A stretch of DNA of 64,000 nucleotides from Baylisascaris procyonis (lineage: Eukaryota; Nematoda; Chromadorea; Rhabditida; Ascarididae), in NCBI GenBank assembly GCA_037389465.1, contig JAZARR010000206.1, positions 1,612,001 through 1,676,000 of the forward strand, read 5' to 3'. Shown here in pieces: positions 10,407 to 25,400 of the stretch. The position numbers and the translations under genes were made by a program. The notes beneath the pieces are model-generated. The model had not been told where the DNA came from, made no database searches, and worked only from the letters and a program-made list of their open reading frames with translations. The stretch's first letter is position 1; the number at the start of each line of letters is the position of its first letter.

Positions 10407-13400
10407 CTATCAAATATAATCTTTGATTTAATTTTCTCGTAATAAAAAAAGTTCATTTGTTGTGTAACAAATGGAAATGCAACGAAATCGTTATAGATTT
10501 TGAAAGATCACACTTATTACATATGAGAGTCAATGACTTTGGTCATTTTTACTTTAGATATAAATATTAAATGGAAATTTGGCTGTAAGAGAGGGAATGA
10601 AGAGAGTGTAACATTTGTAGATGACCAGAAAGGGGGGAGGGGGAGGGAGAGGAAGAGAGAAGGAGTGACAGAGAGAGAGGTGATGTGATGAATGGAGAAA
10701 AGAAAAAAATACTGTGCTCTCAAAATTTTGGGAGAAAATTTATATAATACAAAGGAAATCGGTTATGAGAATTAGCATAAATTGGTATCTATCGGAATTG
10801 AAAAAAGATAATGAAGAGATTTTCAACGATAAATGCGATCGGTTGTTCATGGAGCTGACTTGAGATATGGCCATCCATAGACAGGTGAAGTGAGGTATCT
10901 CCCCCCCCCCCCTCTCTCTTACCATCTCTCCCCTCCCTCGGCCCCTTTCTCTTTGAAAATTTGGTTTGAGAAGGGAAGAGAATGCATGAAGTCAGAGAAG
11001 AGAAAAATAAAAAATTAATAAAACTAGTGTACGAATGTCACCCTTAATGCGTTTCGATCTTTAAAAAACAATTTTCTCACTACCCCTTCGAAATTGATCA
11101 ATTCACAACCTCTTTAGGTACATCGACGAATTGATAGACAAGTCTTTGACCATCGACTTTTTGTAGAATACCACGTTGATAATAATACCTAAAATATTCA
11201 CTCAATTCATTGCATTATAAAATTAATATTAAAGCAAAGAGGGAACATCTTTTTTTTTTTTATTTTTTCACATCTATTTCATTTTTAACGCCTAATAACA
11301 AAATCTAACATTCGAATAATTCTTGCTCAACATTTATGAAACCTCACAATTAAGTCATTTTTCGACTTTAAACCTTTAATTTGAGAAATAATAAAAAACA
11401 AAAGAGTGAAAAGTGATATTATTTAACTCATTAAAAATTAAAATTCAACAATCAAAGCAATCGAATTCAATAGACGGAAAGAAATATTTTAGTTGGACTA
11501 GCAATTGATTCAATCAAATAAAACGTTATCAAAGATAAACTGGCCCGGGAGAAATAGCTTATAAAGCAACTTAGCAGAAACAGTATGCAAGAACGATGCA
11601 GAAAAGTGCACTAGCAACTATTATTTAGCATTGAAAGCAAAGAAACGCCCACGATGATTTAGATTTACCAAAAAAGGCGATAGCATTGTCATATCTCAAA
11701 CTATTATTTTAACAAAGATCCACATGAATAGTGAGCTGTGCATTCAGAGATAGAGCATTGGGCATTATACAAGGAAATAAATAAGAATGGTTCAATCATC
11801 ACTAAGATTAAAATACAAGGGAGAGGAAATTAAAATTGAAATATGCAAATTAACGGATCGGATGCATTGAAGAAGGTCATTGAGTTTAATAGGTCACTAG
11901 CGATTCAAAACTTATCCGATTCATCTAGGCCTAAAAGTTTGACTATAAAACATTTTCAATATGACTGACCTTAGAGCACGACCCATCGTCTCGTAGTTCA
12001 TTCCAGGTTTATTCTTATGTAATCCCCAAAGACGTGATACTGCTTTCGAATCAACCAATTTGAAAATCCCTTTGCTATGATCCAACCACTTAATATATTT
12101 GGGACAATATTCTTTATCTTGTAGCAATCGCAATAAGAACTCCCATAAATATGTGACCTGTCCTGAAAATAAACATTTCTTTGTTTTATAATAAAGTTGA
12201 ATAAGTTGCATTAATTAAGTTGCAAAGTTTTGTAGCATAATTGAAATGAAAGCAGTTGAAGATTTCATAACAATTACACAATATTCGAAAACATTCGACT
12301 TTAACATTTCAATTTGATGCCAAAAATAATGGTCTCAATTTCCTATTATTCTGTTGCAATTTATAATTTCTAAGTTCATCCATCAAATTTATAGCCTAAC
12401 TTTCGCAGCCAATATGCACTCTATGTTATGAACAACTAAACGGAAGCTCAAGATCAAAACTCCGAGCTAGAGGGGAGGGGATGAAAACAAAAGATGATGC
12501 TCTCGATATATCATGGTCTTTTCTCTAGGCAATTTCTAAATTCTATCCAGATAGTTCAGGAAAGCAGTTATCACCCCTCCTCACCTCCACAATAGTTCAA
12601 CTAGGCTCAATAAGTACAAAGCATCTCAATTCCCATCAATGTTTGCAAATCAGCGGCTTCCTGATTTGACCTCAACTTTTGCCAATAATTCGAGAAGCCT
12701 TCTAGCACTCATCAATAACGGCGATGACCTCTCAAATGTTCTGAAGACATACCGTCACGACTTTTGCGTCGAGCAGCACTGAAATTGTGTGGTGAGGGAT
12801 TCGGTTCACTGAAGCGTCTGGCTTCGAAGACTCTACTTGATGGACATATGCCAGGAAATGGACTCGACAAGGGTACAGATGTTGTTGGTGTTGCTATCGT
12901 GCTACCACTTCCGAACAATGCTTCATGTAATGATGTTGGGAATGTGCTAGTTGCCGTATTAAAATGTTGAACCGATGTCCCACTGTTGGTGGATGCGGCA
13001 ACGGTGGCCGCAGCTGTCGATGAAAAGTTAAGCAACGACGTCGGTGTGGTAACCGCAGCGGTTGCTCCTAATGCTGCCCAACTTGGGTAGAGTAATGCAG
13101 CCGAAAGCCATGGATTTAGTAGTCGTGCATCTAAAATTTAAAAAATTGACCAATAATATCTTCATAGTTAATAACAGTAATAGGAATACCAGTAATAGTA
13201 ATAATAGTGATACTGTTAAAAAATAGCGATAGTAATAGAAATAGTTAAAATTTAGCAACGTTTTTAAGAGTTAATAATGTTGAATATATAACTCTGTTTC
13301 TTTTGAAATATTTCAATTTCTTCATGAATATTTGATGTTTGTATTAATTACAATATTTATTAACTATTACTTTTTAATTAATTCAACTCCTATACGTTTT

Positions 13401-16400
13401 TATACCTGTTCTAACTATTCAATGAAATAAGATTCCCTATCTATCATTCAATCTGGTAACAAAACTTAGTCTTGCACTAACGCAATGAGTATAGTACAAA
13501 AAAAAATCAAATCTCTTAGCATCTATACTTTGCACATAATATTATTTGCCGTCTACGCGCGCAGATCGTTCGCATTTTTGTGATTTCCATTTATTTGAAG
13601 TATATTCATTTTGTTGAAATGCACTAAGAATTTGCTTACACAAAATTTTCTTCAACAATAGTGATTTTTCTTTTGCATAAAATACTGAGTTTTTCTTTTC
13701 AATCTTTTTTTTCACTCTTTCAATCGTAAAGCTAACAATGTCATCGACAATATATTGGTGAATGATGTTCAGGTAGGTCGCATTCAATCAAAAAAAAAAA
13801 CGAGTAAACAAAGCGAAACTGTTTGTTCGCTTATTCATAGATTTGCTTCTCCACAATCGACGAGCAGGCGTGACCTAAGCGAATAGCGGTCACTTAGTCA
13901 CGAGTGGTCACAACGAAAAAAAACTAGACTTTGGAATTGTTGACCTGTCCACCTACGAAATAACAACGAATGAAAGGCAAAAGAAGTAGCGTTCCAAACA
14001 TAGTAAAGAAAAACATCTTGCGGCATATGAATGAACGATTTTCATATCTCATATTAAGGCAACTCCTTTATACTCGAGTACGTTTAAAGAAAGAAGTGAA
14101 TCGCCTCAACAAGTGGAAAAGAATATTGGAGAGATTAGCGCAATATATACTTTGGAATTCTAGCAAGCAGACCAATCGGTGGCCACATAAACAAAAACAA
14201 TAAAAAATGCTTAATAATGCAAGCATCTTTCCAATAGAACGATTCACATATCGTGTAACCGATCGACCGTGTCATAAAATTTGCATAATATGCAAATCAT
14301 TGCTATATTTTTGGGACAACTGCAAAACAACGAATCGGAACTCTTGAATTCATATGGAGGGCTATTGTTGTTGCAAATGGAAAATGAAAATACAAAACTG
14401 ATAAGTGCGCAGATATATAAATACGCATACAACAACCCATAGGACGCGTACTCATAATACAATATAACACGATCTCTATTGTTGTAGGTGTCTCTTATTT
14501 TTCTAGATTTCAATGACTTGATAACACAAATATTATTCCCCTGATGTGCTGTAAGATAAGTTGAAATCGATCTTCTTCCAATGAGAAATAAGAAAATTCG
14601 CATTTTTTCAGTTTATATAAAACTAGGAAAACTACTATATGAATTGGAATTGAAATATATTTATAATAAAATTATAGAAAAAAAAAGTGAACAATTTTTC
14701 AAAATTAAGGATTGCTATGAAATATTTCACTTCATGAATCAAATTCTCAAATATCCCCTCATTTGAGAGTTCAAATCATTGCATTAAATACTCTTCTATC
14801 TGCCGTTGAATTTATTGAGATAAGCATCAAGGATATAGACATCTTGCAACAGCCCATTAGAATGTTCTTCACTAGAATCTCAATCAGATCCGCACAATTT
14901 TCGGGTATTTTTATTAAATAGAAAGCATGAAATCATTGCGATAAGCTGTACAAGCTGTTTATTTTTTCTTACTATTGAGGTTGTCACGAAATTCCTTGCA
15001 CTCTAGCATCTCAATTATCGAGAGTCCGATACTTGCATTTGTTTCGACGTTTGTCTTAGTTATCTTGGGGAAGAAGTTTTAAAAGCAATTAAATCAACTA
15101 CCAACTCTTCTCTTAGAATTGCGTAAACTTTTTTACAAAGTCAAATTTGATGGCATTAGCAGCTTGAAATACAACACGCCACCACATACTCACCATATCT
15201 AAAATCACGAATATCAATAAATATCGTCGTGTTTCTCAATCCCCCCGCATATTTGCTATTCGATTCATGCAAAAAAGCTTTAAAGTTCTTTTTCGCTAAA
15301 AGAAACCACTAAGCAAATACTATTCAGAACTTTCATATCAATAAACCTAGCACCGAAGAATGCTTGCATGCTTTTAGGATGGGAGAGGGAGGGAAAGGGG
15401 GAAGGGAAGAGAAGAGAGATGGAGGTAAGCAGCAAGGTAGGATCTAATGATCGTGATAAACAGAACGATTTTAAAACGCTCTCCAAACCATTGAGTTCTC
15501 TAAGCAAACTAATTTCACTGGTGAAGTTGAACAGTTGTAGATGAAAACTTTGGAAGTTTTCTACTCAATCTCATCATTTCGCTCTCTCATCTCGCCCTTT
15601 CCCGTCCCCCTTTCATGCCACCCTCGGATTATCGAACGATAGAAATATCCCTCTTTGCACTAATATATGATCAGCATAAAGCACAAATCTGATTTTCGGA
15701 TCAATCATCAAAGTGGAAAAAAACTTGTTTTGATGAAAAAAAATCCTTCATCGTCATTTATCTCTTTTCAGTCAAACGGACAGAAAAAATGTGATTATAG
15801 ATTTAAAAAAAAATTTTCCTCATTGTTTCATCTATGATAGAGACATTGATGCCAATATGCACTTTAATAACGTTTTCTATAATTCTCAAGTGCTTTCATA
15901 ATATTTTAAAGCTCATATTCAAATATTTTGTTAGAGAAAAATATTCAAAGACCCTATAAATCCAACAATTTTCAAGCATACGGTAATAAATGAGGTGCGA
16001 AAATTATAGATCTTTAAAAATCGTTCACCTTTATGAATGAGTCACAATTTCGAAAAAAAACCTCAATTTCTGCAACAAATTAACCAATGAAAAACCCCAC
16101 AAAAATTCATGCACTTTTTTTTCCAATTGTATTTGAATGAAGAAAAAAATCAATTCAGTTGTTTTTTTTTCAAACAATAATGCACAAAATTTAATGTTCT
16201 ATTGTATACATAAAAAATTCGTAAATTTTAATTAAGTGCCGAAATGAATATAACGGAATTCAACACAATAGAATGAACGGGTTCAAATTGATGTTCAGAA
16301 GGGACGGTCAAGAATATACAAAGAAATGCCGAAAAAAGACGCTAATTTACGCTTTTTTCTATGTGGGTCAACAGGAACGATGTTGATTAGGCAAGTCGTT

Positions 16401-19400
16401 TTGAGAGTGTCAACTACCGGAAGAATTCCTCTTGTTTTATCACCTTTTCTTTTGCTAAGAATGAATGATATGTGATCGAAAAGGTAGCGAATCGTAAGAT
16501 GTACAGCTGGATAAACAGATACTCAAGTATCATTTTGGATTCTTAACGGCGCGCATACACAACTTGTATATGTTTGGTAGAAAAATGAAGTCAATCATTA
16601 GATTCAAAAAAAAATTTTTAATGCTATTATAAGTATAGAAGGAATCTGAATTTTGCTCACAAATGAAGCAGAAATTTCTCTATTTTTATAATTTTTCCAG
16701 ATGAAATATGGAAGAAATATATTTAAATTTTTTATATTTACGTGAAAACATAAGAAAAATAAAAGTCTGATCTTTTATGCTTACAATATTCATAAATTAT
16801 ATTTATAAATTTACAAATCTACACTACTTACTACCTGTTTATGGTTCATCGAAATGTGCACGCAGGTATGTTATTCGTCATTCAAAGGTGAGCCAAGTTG
16901 AAATTCGAGATTAGCGTGTGAGCTAATGGAAGAGGTGGATTAAAGCGAAATTAGAATGACCAATGGAAAGCGGATCATCATGTGGATATATAACGATTGG
17001 AATGCGATCAACGCGCAAATATCATGAAAATAAAACGAAAAAAAAAAAATTGTTCCATTGCAATGAAGCGTTGCTGAGTCGTTTTTACGCTGCACGCTCG
17101 TATACCGGATACAGTGGACAAACTCCTCCTTCTCTCTTCTGATTCCCTTCCCTCACTATCACTCATGCGCGCCTCTTTGTGACCACTGGTCACTCACTAC
17201 ACACATAATTATTAGCACAATTGAAATAAAATGTTATAGTAATATGGGATGCGTTGAATGAAAGATAAAGCTACATCGAATAAAAAAACCGTCATAACTA
17301 AGGTAGATGCATGCGTTATCAGCAAAAATTCATGAGTAAATTTTTCGATCACTTTTCAAATATAAAAGCAATAAAAGTAACAAGTTCAAACCCATAAGAT
17401 CTCAGTAGATCAAACAGTCGGTCAATGTGATTCGGTAGTGCGAAGGATAGAGAAAGATAGGAAATAGAGAAAATAGAAAGGAATGAAAAAAATTTTTTTT
17501 GCTCACCTATGATGGTCAATGGAAAAATCAGCTGTGGGAATTTCATCATCGTTTAATACACATAGCCAATACTTTAAACAAAGTAAAAATTTATAATGGA
17601 TATAACGATTAGAGCAAAAAAAATTCATAAAATAAAAAAAATTCATTGGTCCATCAGTCGACAGTGGTGTGAAAATGACCACGAACTAAATCAGCTAAAT
17701 ATAAATATGCAAAATTTTTCGAAGCAGATAATATGAGGGGAAATAAATACGAAAATTACTTAGGTATGAAGTGTTCAGATGTTCATGAATGGTCAGCGGT
17801 CATTTCTCTGAATACTGAGTGACCGCTTTCGGTGTTTAATTACTTAATAAGAATACAATTAAAATTTTTAACAAATATAGCATAACGACTAATATAACAT
17901 AGCTGATGAGTAAAATTTCACGTTTCAAGCATTAAGCTATTAGCCTCATCATCAATTTTCGTTGATTCGTTTTTGTATATATATTCATTCTCAATAAAAT
18001 TAATATGAACACATATTGATAAATCTTTTATGTTTCTTTTCGTTGATTTCAATAAAATCCGAACTTTAAAATTTATTTATATAAATATCCGATCACCTCG
18101 ATGAAATCGATTATGCAAATAAGATCAACTCACCCCATTAGGGATTGAATATTCATATTCTCCTAATGAGGCAATCACTATCTGTATTAGAGTACTCTAA
18201 TTGACAGCTTCAATTTTTTATTGCCAGCGCTTAATTTCACTCGTTTCATAGATAGACGATTCTCAACGAATATTCTAAATTCTTTCAGAAGGTTAAAAAT
18301 CTTTCCGAAGTCGTATTTCAGTTAAAGACAATTTCATCGATTTTCCAACATATAATTTCTTTCTAACTTTGGCTCAATTCTCTTTCGAGAATGGCCAAAT
18401 TTTATTTCAGCTTAAAAAAATGCATGCATGCTATTGTTTATGATTTTCTGCACAATATTTGAATGTCTCTTATAATTCACGTATGTGATTAGATATAACG
18501 CACTCATTTTTATCGTTATTTTTTAATGTTTTTTTTTAAATAAGTATTGATTGTTTTTTTTTTATCAGATAACAGTTACTTTTCTCAGTTGATAAAAACA
18601 ATAAACCATTATTACTAAAATTATCGATTTTTTTATTATCAAAACCAAGAAATAATTCAAACAAAACAATGCGAAAAAAAAATATTCGGGAATTATCCTC
18701 TCATATTTTGCCATTAAATAGCGATATCGATCGAAAATTGAGGAAGCGACCTAGAAGGAAAAAAAATTCAATCCGATGATTTATGAGGAAATCATATATA
18801 TGGGATCGCTTAATCAGGTGTCTTTAAAGGAACAAGGAGCGATCCAAACCACAGCCGAATTGAAATTAAATAAACAAAAATATCTAGACTCATAGCCTTC
18901 CGTATAAACTCAGTGGCTAACTGCTAAAAACGCATAGATGCGTATTCAATAAAAATTTACGAGTTATATCTCTCAATTAAGTTTTACTTCAGATTGCATA
19001 ATGAAAAATTTTTAATGTATAATTTTGAACCGAAACGTTTTGAATGGTTGTATGATTTTATCGATTATTTGATCAATATATGATGATTTATCGAATATAT
19101 AGATTCCGGCTAGGATCCTTTTCTCTCGAATGCGAGGAATATGAAATATTTTATTTATAATGAATTTTAAAGTACGTATCAAAGAGGTTTCATCTCCATT
19201 TTGATTACAATTTGCTTATATTGCTTGGTTTATTGAGTGCATATAAGAGATAGTAGGATACTTACTATGGATTAAATGAGAAACATTAGTGAGATAAATT
19301 CCCTATTCATAAAATCATAAGCAACTTCCATTAATAGCTTCATCATTATCGATCTCTCTTTTAATCCCATAATATGAGGTCTTTATTTACACAAATATAA

Positions 19401-22400
19401 TTTAAAATAATTTCTAAAAAAAATCCACTTACACATTTTTTTAAAATAAAATCTTAAAGAATATGAAAAATGGTAAGGAAGTGGGCCAATTATCGAATGA
19501 ATTAAGTGAATCATATATGCTTTGAAATTGTAGTGAATTCCGTATAGATCTTGTTTGTTGCAATGAAATATGCAAACTTCAACTTGAAATTTTCAAATAT
19601 TTAGAGAGGGAAAGAAAAAAATATGAGAGAAATATTGAAAAAAAAACATTGTGAAAACTAGATTTTCGATGAAATTTTTACTAATTTGATTGTGCAAAAA
19701 TGATTCAATAGTTGTGAACGGATTAGTCATTTTTCCTTCTAATTCCACTCAAAAAAAAAATCATTAAATTATAGCTATATAGCTATATTCTCTAAAGTAA
19801 TGAGGAAGTTTACAATCCCATAACGTTGCAAATTTTAAATAACTTTGACAGTAACTGTCAATTTACTGATATGATAAGAGGGTTGTTCTAATGACAAGAC
19901 TCTTAAATAGGGTAACAATAAGGAAAAGGTATTCATTTTTGAACGTTTATAATTCAAAAGTGCATGGAAATCTCAATTAAACCGGCCCAATCTATTGTTT
20001 ATAATGAAGCCTCTCCAAAAAAGCCTCAGCTGATGTCCAGTCTGTCAATATAAACAGCTGGCAGTAATTATCCACATCTGAAGGTAACGTCCACCATGAC
20101 TATATAGCTTTACAACTTAAACTGCTATGAGCCGAAATTGTACGATCGGAAATTTTAGCCGTACTAGAATCCAGCATATATGCTGAAGGAAAATATATTT
20201 AGAGGCTCTACTTAAGAAAGACAATCATTAACATTCCATCAGCCAAACATTCAAATTTGGATTATTAAATTGTAATTTTTTGTTCCGAAGAAAATGATAC
20301 CAAAATTTGCAAAAATTTTTCACACAAATCGATAATTTCAGAATATCGCCATTAAGTTTTACAATTTGGGATATCAAAACTGAAAAATTTTACCCGTTTT
20401 GGGCAAAATGAGAAATAAAATAGGCTCTAGAAAATATTGGCGACTAAAGAATCTATATCAAGCGAATTTAGAAATTTTTAGTGATTGTAATCACGAATAT
20501 TGAAAAGCTGATAGGTGAAGCTTCAGTGAGTTGTGTGTGCATGTTTAGGGGGATGGGGGGGGGGGGAGAGGGACGAGTAAGAGGCAATGTGGAGCAATTA
20601 GAGTAAACAGTACAATTAAGTTGAAGCGTGCTATTAAGGTACACTTACGCCATGAAGTTACGGTCATAAAGACATCTAATGTTAATATTAAAACAGTGCT
20701 ATCAGCATATCAATGATGTGAATGATAATCATAAGCTTGACAGTGATAATGACTGATAATAATTCGCATTTTATCACTCAGGAAAGACTGTATTTCCTAT
20801 TATATCAACAAACAGGTAGGCCAGCGGTACCATTTTACTATTCAAAAGAGAACAAAGAAACAATACTGAAAAAACTAATACCAACTGCACTTCTAGATTT
20901 AAAAATTTTTAAAAAAAAAGTGTTTCTTATTCTTAAAAAGATAGAAATGACATCGAAATATTTCATTTAAAACTTCATCGACTATTTTTTCGTTTGCAAT
21001 TCGACTAATGTTGAAAAACTTTATTATCTTCATCAAAAATGATGAAAAATCAACAAATTTGTAAATGGGATATCTCTGTGGCATTTCTATTTTCAGACTT
21101 TTTGCGGTCTCTTTTGAAAATAATTTTTTCATCATTTCATTTATAAAAACTCCCAATATCAGATCATGGATTTCAATCACGAAAAATCGATCTAAAGATG
21201 TGTTGCAGCAAAGAGATACTCCCTTTTTATGATTCTTTACTGATTTCTGTAAAAGTATAAAAAGCCACTTCAAATTTCGAGAATTTTGAGTAAAAGTTTA
21301 ATTAAAAAATTAGATGACAAATAAAAAAATAATCAAATGAATGCAAAGCCTATTGTGCAGCTGTTAATGGTCATTCATTCATATCTCCGTTAAACTTTCA
21401 TGACGTTGATATTAATCTCTCGATGTGTTGGTCACTCGTTGAGAAATTGGTCACTCCAAGAATGGCGCCACAATTGTAACATTTAGCGGAAAAGGGAACA
21501 CGCAGTGAATCGCATAAAACAAGGTCAGCAATTCCAAATTATCGGTCAATTCATAATGGTGAACGTATTTCCACTCTTCCTATCACCTATAACTATTACC
21601 CACAATGTATATATGCAAATCACGTGTCCATCTTCGTCGATTCATCTGCACATTGTCAATAATTTTAGCGCTGCACTCATTTCAAGTGGCATCTAATTGT
21701 AGAAAGAGCGCAACAATCGACATACTATCGATAAGAACGCACACTAGCCGACGATACGCTATACAATAGTATAAATTCGTAAATAAGAGTAATATTTTAC
21801 ATTCTCATAAGTTGAGGAATGAAACTAATTTTTCATATGCAAATTTGATGAAAAATATTACTTCATTAGATTATCGACAATCAACAACAATATGCAAATG
21901 AAGAACAATGTCAGAATTTGCATAATAGATATACCTGTGTACTCTATCTCTCCTATGGAGACCAAATTTTCGAAGAAATGCCTCAATAAATTATATCGAA
22001 ATTAATTCCCTTATATCTTAATCAAAGTTGAATAAAGTGAGATGTTGAGAATGCATTTCAAGGATCATAAATAGAAATGAGTTGGATTCGAATATTCTTT
22101 AGCTTCAAAAGTGAGCATCAACAAGAGATCTCATAAATGACAAAAATATCCTGCAACAAAAGCGCTAACAGGTAAGTTCATCATTGTGTCCTTATGAGAC
22201 AACATGTTACTTCGCTCTCATTGGCTTCAAATGTCGATAGTCACTTTCTGCATTGCTCTTCCGCCCATTAAGCATTTAAAAATCCTTCATCTCGCTACTC
22301 AATAGGTAATACCTCATAACAAGGTGTTGCATAAGGATATGTGGCCAACTTATTAAATGGGGCTTTCGTGGGGATATAGGACTAGAGGATGTGCTTAGTA

Positions 22401-25400
22401 TCGCATTATCACCTGGATGGAGAATAGCATTTTGTGAGCCTGACCCCACCGCCAGAATGATTCTTTTAATTTCTGGATAATGCATCCCCCATTCGTTGTA
22501 TTTGATGTCCACTAGTAAAATATTACCAAAATTCTAAGCCTATATCTCCCACTCACCAAAAGAGACATTTTTCATGATGTTCGGCACCCTAACAAAGGTA
22601 AGATGATAGGCTCTATGCCAATTAAGAGAAAGCACACCTGTAGGACATTAAAGACCAAATGCATCACTATGCCTCTCCACTAACCACTTTTCCCTCGGTA
22701 AATCGGCATATGAAATTTTTCCATTTAAACTCATTACTTCACATTTGCCTTCCCTTAGGCAGCATGCAGTCGAATTGGTTATTTGATTCTAGTCCTTAAT
22801 TTACGCCCACCTATCTCAATCCGAAAGCTTAAAAGAGGAAGTGATTTCCAAGTGCGCGCATTGTCCCTAATCGTTGATCCATTTCTACAATAACGCGAAG
22901 TATTATCTTGCTAGTTTGTGCTCGCATATCCTTCCCCCCCCCCACCCCCAACCCCTTCCTCCACTTACTTAAACAAGCACCTACCTACCTACCCATAAAA
23001 TCAATATTGCCTGAAATCATATTTTCCGCATGAATGAAACGATTATGTACATAAATGGGCGGTGGTGTGTTCATAATCATCTCCTCTCCTCTAAACGAAG
23101 AAGAGAGTCGCCGAATCGCCTCAATCGTTGACTCAACCGGACATCAATGCCTCGGCCGGCCATCGACGATGCTGCTCGTCGTCGCATCGAAAGAACAACA
23201 ATATAAACGATCATTTAATTCGTCAGAAGTCAACCGGACATCAAAAATCAACCGGAAACTAACACATATCGACGATAAAATGCCGTCAATCGGCTGTTTT
23301 TTTTTTCGCACAGCACCACTTTCACTCCTCATAAATGAACGGTAATAATGCGCAGCATTCGAACGATGGAGCACTTAAACTACCACTCACACAACATTTC
23401 ACACACTCAATTAAGTATTTATTGGTAATATTCAATAATAATTAGCAATAATAGAGACTCGAAGAGAGTGAGAAGGGCTTCAGTCTTTATGGTATAAAAA
23501 GAGAAAGATCTCAGCTCCTGTGATGTAAAACGAGAAGGACTTCAGACTTCTTCCCTCATAGACGGAATTAACGCTATATAATCAAATCATAATTAGTAAA
23601 AACAAAAGTGCATAATTCTCGTCAATCCTCCACTATTATTATACCTTATTATTAAGTCCACTTATATCCATACTATTCTAAGAATCCTTATAATTCTATA
23701 TTATATAAGTTGAAAAAATATTTTTTAAGTAAAGAGAATGAAAAAAAAAAGAACGCCAGCTGCTAATGAAAAATTCCGAAAGAATTTCAGGGAAACGTAT
23801 TTTTTGTGCATTTGACAGCTTAATTTAAGCTATCGTAATCCTTGAAAAATACACCCCCCCCCTCAAACTCGTGAAATGGATTTTTTTAGAAGCAGCAGAG
23901 TAGGCAAATTACTTCCTGTCCCCTCCCCCCTGCAAAAAAAGGAATGTATTCGTGAATTTATAGTGTCGCATAAAAATTGAAGCACGAAAGGATTGATAAA
24001 TGCATATGCGTGATCATATTAATAATTGAGTGCGTTGAGCATATGGCATTCCCTCAATGAAATGCAGAAATTCTTTAACGGTGATACATGCGAAAACGAG
24101 AAAAATGCATCGAAGAAAACGAGAAAATAAACAAAATAAAAGCGCGATCGTGGCAATTTCAACGAGGAAGAGAAATTGGGTGAAAATCCTTTGAAAAACG
24201 GATGAGAGCACTAAAGACGAGAAATGCGGAAGGATTGAAAAACTAATTGAGGAAGACGACGAGAGAGTGAGCATCGATTAGACGAAAAAAAAAGAAACGC
24301 CGCAATCTAAAATGGTCGTAGCGACGGAAGTGAAAGCAAACTTGAAATACTTCCGGTGGATTCCAATACGATATAATTGATGTCGTTGAAAATGAAACAT
24401 CTTAAAAATCCACAGCTTATAATGAAGAATTCAAAAAAGACGAGATTATTTATCTTAACTAACTTTTCTCCTCCTTCTCCCCCTCCCTACCCGCCTCCCC
24501 TCCCATCCAGACCGCCGAGAAAGTCTTGCATTCCCTAAAAGTGGTGGAACCAAAGAAGAGAATTTTTGGGAACTTAGATATTTACTAAGCAAATACTTGG
24601 TGCCTTTTTTCTGTAGTTTTATTTTATTAAAAAAAAGGCAATGAAAAAAGAAGCTTTCTGCTTAAATTGTTGCTTTATGACATTTTTTATGAAAATTTCA
24701 AATTATGCAAACATTTTAGACGTAAAAATTTTTTAAAAATTATGCAAGAATATCTTGAATTTAAAAAAAAAAAATATTGATAAAATATAATAGTTGATGA
24801 AGCATTAAATAAGTCCACTCGTTCGTTCAACAGTCTCACAATACCCTTCAAACCATTCCGCCCTACTTTATAAGTGGCAGATAAAAGTTATTTTGAATAA
24901 TTGTTCCTCAAATTGTTCAATTAGCCAAAAAGTTCTTTTAAAGAATAAAAACCATCAAAATCCCTTCATTCGTAATAATCCTATCGTTCTTCGAAATTAG
25001 CTCGTAATTTCTATAGAGTGTAATGTATTAATCAATAAGATATAAACACTATGTTCTAACTGATAAGTGAATAATCTTTAGTGATATGATAGGATCGATA
25101 AAGCAACCATGAAAGATGGAGTCATTTAACATGTGCAATCAATAATTTCTTCAAAATATATTTAGAAGACGAAACAATATTAACGAAACATCTTAAAATA
25201 CGTCTAAATCTATGATGCATTTTCGGTTTCACCGTATCTCAAACAATTAAGCCCCATGTTTTTATTTTTGATAATTGATGAAACATTTAATCACTACATC
25301 ATTCATTTCTATGTTTACACTCTTCCTGCAACTGACAAATCATTTCATATCTATGTACGAACCTAAACCCAACCACTGACAAGTCATTAATTCATATTTA

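Noticed and set aside
12764..12970. 68-codon plus-strand frame
   Set aside because: Shadow of ETS exon 3 on the other strand.
13970..14203. 77-codon plus-strand Arg/Lys-rich frame
   Set aside because: Low-complexity composition inside an intron, with no domain recognised.
20899..21273. 124-codon minus-strand frame in ETS intron 2
   Set aside because: Composition (Lys/Phe/Ile/Asn) is what AT-rich non-coding DNA yields; no motif and no splice logic.
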